Below, piece after piece: positions 60,801 to 64,000 of a stretch of DNA of 64,000 nucleotides. The position numbers were made by a program, and so were the translations under genes. The notes under the pieces were generated by a model. That model was not told the origin of the DNA. It saw only the letters and a program-made list of their open reading frames with translations, and made no database searches. Within the stretch, counting starts at the first letter, position 1. Every line of letters begins with the position of its first letter. The DNA comes from Pelecanus crispus (Eukaryota > Chordata > Aves > Pelecaniformes > Pelecanidae): positions 28,829,150-28,893,149 of the forward strand of contig NC_134653.1 in NCBI RefSeq assembly GCF_030463565.1, read 5' to 3'.

Positions 60801-61893
60801 TGTATTGCATTTGCGTGGCAAGGTTTTGGTAGTGGTGGGGGCTACACGGCTGGCTTCTGTGAGAAGCTGCTAGAAGCTTCCCCCATGTCTGATGGAGCCA
60901 ATGCCAGCCGGCTCCGAGATGGACCCGCCGCTGGCCAAGGCCGAGCCCATCAGCGACAGTGGTAGCACCTCTGTGATAACATATTTAAGAAGGGGGAAAA
61001 AATGTGCGCAACTGCAGACAGAGAGAGGAGTGAGAACACGTGAGAAGAACAACTCTGCAGACACCCAGGTCAGTGCAGAAGGAGGGGGAGGAGGTGCTGC
61101 AGGCGCCGGAGCAGAGATTCCCCTGCAGCCCCTGGTGCAGACCCTGGCGAGGCAGCTGTGCCCCTGCAGCCCATGGAGGCCCACGCGGGAGCAGAGATCC
61201 ACCTGCACCCGGGGAGGAGCCCACGCCGGAGCAGGGGGATGTGCCCGAAGGAGGCTGTGACCCTGTGGGAAGCCCACACTGGAGCAGGCTCCTGTCAGGA
61301 CCTGGGGACCCGTGGAGAGAGAGGAGCCCATGCTGGAGCAAATTTGCTGGCAGGAGTTGTAATCCCATGGGGGACCCACGCTGGAGCAGTTCATGAAGAA
61401 CTGTAGCCCATGGGAAGGACTCACGTTCGAGAAGTTTGTGGAGGACTGTTTCCTGCAGGAGGGACCCCACGCTGGAGCAGGGGAACAGTGTGAGGAGTCC
61501 TCCCCTGAGGAGGAAGGAGCAGCAGAGACGATGTGGGATGAACGGATTGCAACCCCCATTCCCATCCCCCTGCACCACTTGGGGTGAGGAGGTAGAGAGA
61601 ATGAGGACAGCAGCTGAGCCAGGGAAGAAGGGAGGGAAGAAGGGGGGAAGGTGTTTTTAAGATTTGGGTTTATTTCTCATTATCCTACTCTGATTTGGTT
61701 GGTAATAAATTAAACTGGTTTTCCCCAAGTCGATGTTTTGCCCATGATGGTAATTGCTGAGTGATCTCTCCCTGTCCTTCTCTTGACCCATGAGCCTTTC
61801 GTTGTATTTTCTCTCCCCTGTCCAGCTGAGGACAGGGAGTGATAGAGTGGCTTTGGTGGGCACCTGGTGTCCAGCCAGGGTCAACCCACCACA
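60801..61893 (+). mobile_element. solo ERV LTR, 1093 bp
   Basis: It starts TGTATTGCATTTGCGTGGCA and ends CAGGGTCAACCCACCACA, flanked by GTAGC on the left and GTAGT on the right, a 5-bp duplication with one change. U3 carries internal repeats of the type CCCACGCTGGAGCAG between 61160 and 61480. ATATTTAAGAAGGGG near 60980 may be a TATA-like element and AATAAATTAAA at 61704 the poly(A) signal. The same family as the fragment at 1-500. Frames of up to 231 codons here are repeat composition. Confidence 0.88.
61160..61480 (+). repeat. internal degenerate repeat inside the LTR U3
   Basis: Variants of CCCACGCTGGAGCAG recur at about 61166, 61209, 61268, 61327, 61376 and 61466, at spacings from about 40 to 90 bp. 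One related unit also survives in the partial copy at the left window end (about 61-77). Confidence 0.75.
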
Positions 61894-62124
61894 GTAGTTC
61901 AGACTGGGAAGAGAATATATGGAAAGAGCTAGAACTCTGGTCCTCCTGAAAAATATGTACGTTAATCTGAGAACACAGTCGATTTCTACAAATCAGAATT
62001 ATCCGGCTTAGCCCACCATAAACAAAGCAGTGGTAAAGACAAACACCCACCACCACCACAAGTTGTTCCTTCTAGTTGGTCGTGGTAACTCTCCCATCAC
62101 AGCGATCTCTAATTCCCTAATTTA

Positions 62125-62195
62125 TACACACACGTGTGTGCACACACACACATATACATGCACGCACAGACATATACATGCACACACACATATAT
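62125..62195 (+). repeat. CA-rich interrupted microsatellite
   Basis: Alternating ACAC, CACGTGTG and CATATACATGCA stretches; purine-pyrimidine alternation over about 70 bp. Confidence 0.85.
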
Positions 62196-62347
62196 TCAGT
62201 GGCAACAAAATCATGCCTGCTTGCAGTGCTCTTGTGCAACAAAGTTCAGGATCAGGAACTTTAGCAGAATTTGTGAGCCAAATAACTGAACATCTTTATA
62301 CTGTCTGTGTCAGGAGGAACTAAATATTTCTATTTACTAAATATTTA

Positions 62348-62372
62348 CTGTTTAAAGAAAAAAAAAAAAAAA
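62348..62372 (+). repeat. A-homopolymer
   Basis: A short A-run in intergenic DNA between the LTR and the right-hand CpG island. Confidence 0.8.
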
Positions 62373-63039
62373 GGAATAACACCAAGCTAACAGAACACCA
62401 TTTTTCAGCATTTCATCAGCTTAAAAATTCTACATTCACTAGGAATTCAGCTCAAAGAAATAAGAATGTGGCACATTATTATGCTATGATATTAAAATAT
62501 ACGTGTAAAGCCATGCTAGCATGTAATCTGTTTTCTGCTTTTTATATATATCGCAAAGGCCAAAAGAAATTTAAGCATGTTTTTCACCTCAAAATCAACT
62601 GTACAGCTTTGTACGATGGGAGGTTTCTGCATGCTAGAAGTGAGATGCGCCACAGTGCGTATTGATACAATAGTTAAAGCCTACAAACTGTATTTTGTTG
62701 CTTCCCCTTTCAGAGCAGCAAAATTGCTCTCTCCCTTTTAGATGTTTGAAGGTGCCCCCCCATTACATAGCAATGGCGTAAAGGTGCTACAAGGACAAGA
62801 ACATTTTCCCTCCTGTTCCTCACAAAGCAAGTGTGACTTTCTGTATGTTTTTTGCTGTTGGCGGGTGGTTTTTTTTTTTCCCGTTCGTTGTTTTTTAGCA
62901 AAGATGCACTGCCATCGCTAAGACGTCTCACAGGTCAGCTAACGAGCCTGTGCAGAAGTTCAGGCGGTAGCTTTATGATGCACCACCGTGACATTTTTGT
63001 CTTTTGCTGTCTGCACGCAGAAGGAAAAAAATCCCCAAG

Positions 63040-64000
63040 CTATCTTCCTGCATGGGCGCCCGCCATGCTCCGCCAGCAGCCCCGCCCTTTCTCCTGCGGC
63101 TCCGCGCGCTGTGAGCGGCTGCGGCTCTCCGCGCTCGGCTCTTTGCACGTTCGCCTCGCGCCCGCGTGTGCCTCCGCGTGCCTGCACGTGCGCGCGCGCC
63201 TGCCCTTCTGTCCCCGCCTGCCCTTCCGTCCCCGCGCGCCTGCCCGCGCCTCGTGCCTCTGCGTCTGCGTGGGCGCCCGTGCCCCCCCCGCCCCCCGCGG
63301 GACCGGCTGCCCGTGCCGCTGCCTCCGGGCCGCGGGGGGCGCGGGCGGTGCCTGCAGCCCGGCCGCCGCGCTCCGACCCCGCCGCGCTCCGCGCACAGGC
63401 CGCGCCGCCGCGGCTCCGCCGCCCGCCCGTCCCTGCCGGGCCGGAGGTGCCTCCTCACGGCCGTGGGACGGCGCCCTCCATGGCGGCGCGCGGCGCTGGC
63501 ACCCATCCGCCCGCCCGCCGAGCCCCTCACGGCCGCGGCCCTCAGGAAGGGGGGCAGCCCTGGGGCGCGCCCCCGGCCCCCCGAGCGGCTGTGGGCGGGC
63601 GGGAGCCGCACGGGGCCAGCGCGGAGCCCGTAGCGCCCTTTCCCCGTGCCCCCCGCCCCCCCCCCCCTCCACGGGAGCAGAGGCGTGCTGCACCTGCGCG
63701 CTCCCATCTGCCGGCGGGCGACCCCCGTGGGACCCCGGCCTGGCGGGGGGCGAGCGAGGGGCCGGGCGAGCCGCCGGCAGAGCCCACGGCCAGGCCGCCG
63801 GCCTGACGGGCTCCGGCCCGGCCTCTCCCGCGGCCGCAGCGGGGGCCCGGGTGCGAGCGGGCAGGGGGAGCGGGGAGGGCGAGGCGCGGGCCGCTGCCGG
63901 GGGCGGGGGGGGGGGGCGGGGGTCTCCGGGCCGCGGCCTCGCTGACGGCGGGGCGGCCCTGCCGGCGAGGGGGGCTCCGCGGAGCCGCCGTGCTGGCCGC
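63040..64000. promoter_or_regulatory. strong CpG island, promoter of an unseen neighbour gene
   Basis: About 960 bp of extremely CpG-rich DNA reaching the window end, after AT-rich flanking DNA. It contains many GGGCGG/CCGCCC Sp1-type boxes and CCATGGCGGC (about 63478), a YY1-like core. Pro/Ala/Arg-rich frames on all strands are compositional and no conserved protein is seen. By human gene order it might belong to a SUSD2 neighbour such as SPECC1L or CABIN1, but nothing here proves this and the direction of transcription is unknown. Confidence 0.75.

Noticed and set aside
60870..61578. Long overlapping frames of 231 and 197 codons
   Set aside because: They are made by the LTR inner repeat and have no protein similarity.
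1..61893. The related LTRs at both window ends as a provirus pair
   Set aside because: They lie 60 kb apart with two host genes between and no retroviral internal genes. The right copy has its own target duplication, so they are independent insertions.
62973..63945. Several 150-270 codon frames in the right CpG island
   Set aside because: Same GC artefact; frames open on both strands at once.

Overview
This is vertebrate nuclear DNA, almost certainly from a bird. The genes are split by introns. The interspersed repeats are CR1 LINE 3' ends, recognisable by their terminal ATTCTATG-type octamers, and solo LTRs of endogenous retroviruses of avian type. No Alu-, L1- or B-type mammalian repeats were seen. 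The gene content suggests the bird counterpart of the human 22q11 region (chicken chromosome 15), but that placement is inference.

Left part (1-15.3 kb): a truncated ERV LTR lies in an intron of PPM1F (POPX2), a PP2C-family serine/threonine phosphatase on the + strand. The last five coding exons (2026-6957) are present and hold almost the whole catalytic domain; the first exons lie outside the window. An AT-rich, gene-free tract with a good poly(A) signal near 15,277 may be a very long 3' UTR.

Middle part (15.3-30.6 kb): intergenic DNA with a solo ERVL-like LTR (15,552-16,152), an 83-bp purine-rich tandem array (about 21.4-21.8 kb), and the most unusual object in the window. This is an array of about eleven degenerate 61-bp units at 23,451-24,081. 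Most units carry a ZNF143/Staf-like site (ACTAC..CTCCC..CATGC), and in the best-preserved units a YY1-like ATGGC core follows exactly 32 bases after the start of that site. The same module with the same spacing, and part of the same linker, sits in an orphan CpG-island promoter 3.4 kb downstream (about 27.4-28.2 kb). A second pair of matching segments (about 24.86-25.0 and 28.15-28.31 kb) follows both places in the same order, so a promoter-proximal block seems to have been duplicated and one copy amplified into an array. No coding gene could be tied to this island.

Right part (30.7-58.9 kb): a complete SUSD2 gene on the + strand. All 15 coding exons could be joined in frame to 833 residues: signal peptide, somatomedin-B, AMOP, vWF-D with GDPH cleavage motif, sushi domain, transmembrane helix and a short tail. 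Intron 5 uses a GC-AG donor, and exon 3 has misleading upstream acceptor AGs. The introns collected CR1 fragments and LTRs. The last intron holds an 803-bp solo LTR with a perfect 5-bp target duplication and, next to it, a 600-bp LTR nested inside a CR1, also with a perfect 5-bp duplication.

Right end (58.9-64 kb): SUSD2 3' flank, a 1,093-bp solo LTR of the same family as the one at the left edge, a CA-rich microsatellite, and a very GC-rich CpG island from about 63.0 kb to the window end, probably the promoter of the next gene. PPM1F and SUSD2 do not work in one pathway: the first is an intracellular phosphatase acting on CaMKII/PAK signalling, the second a cell-surface adhesion-type protein.
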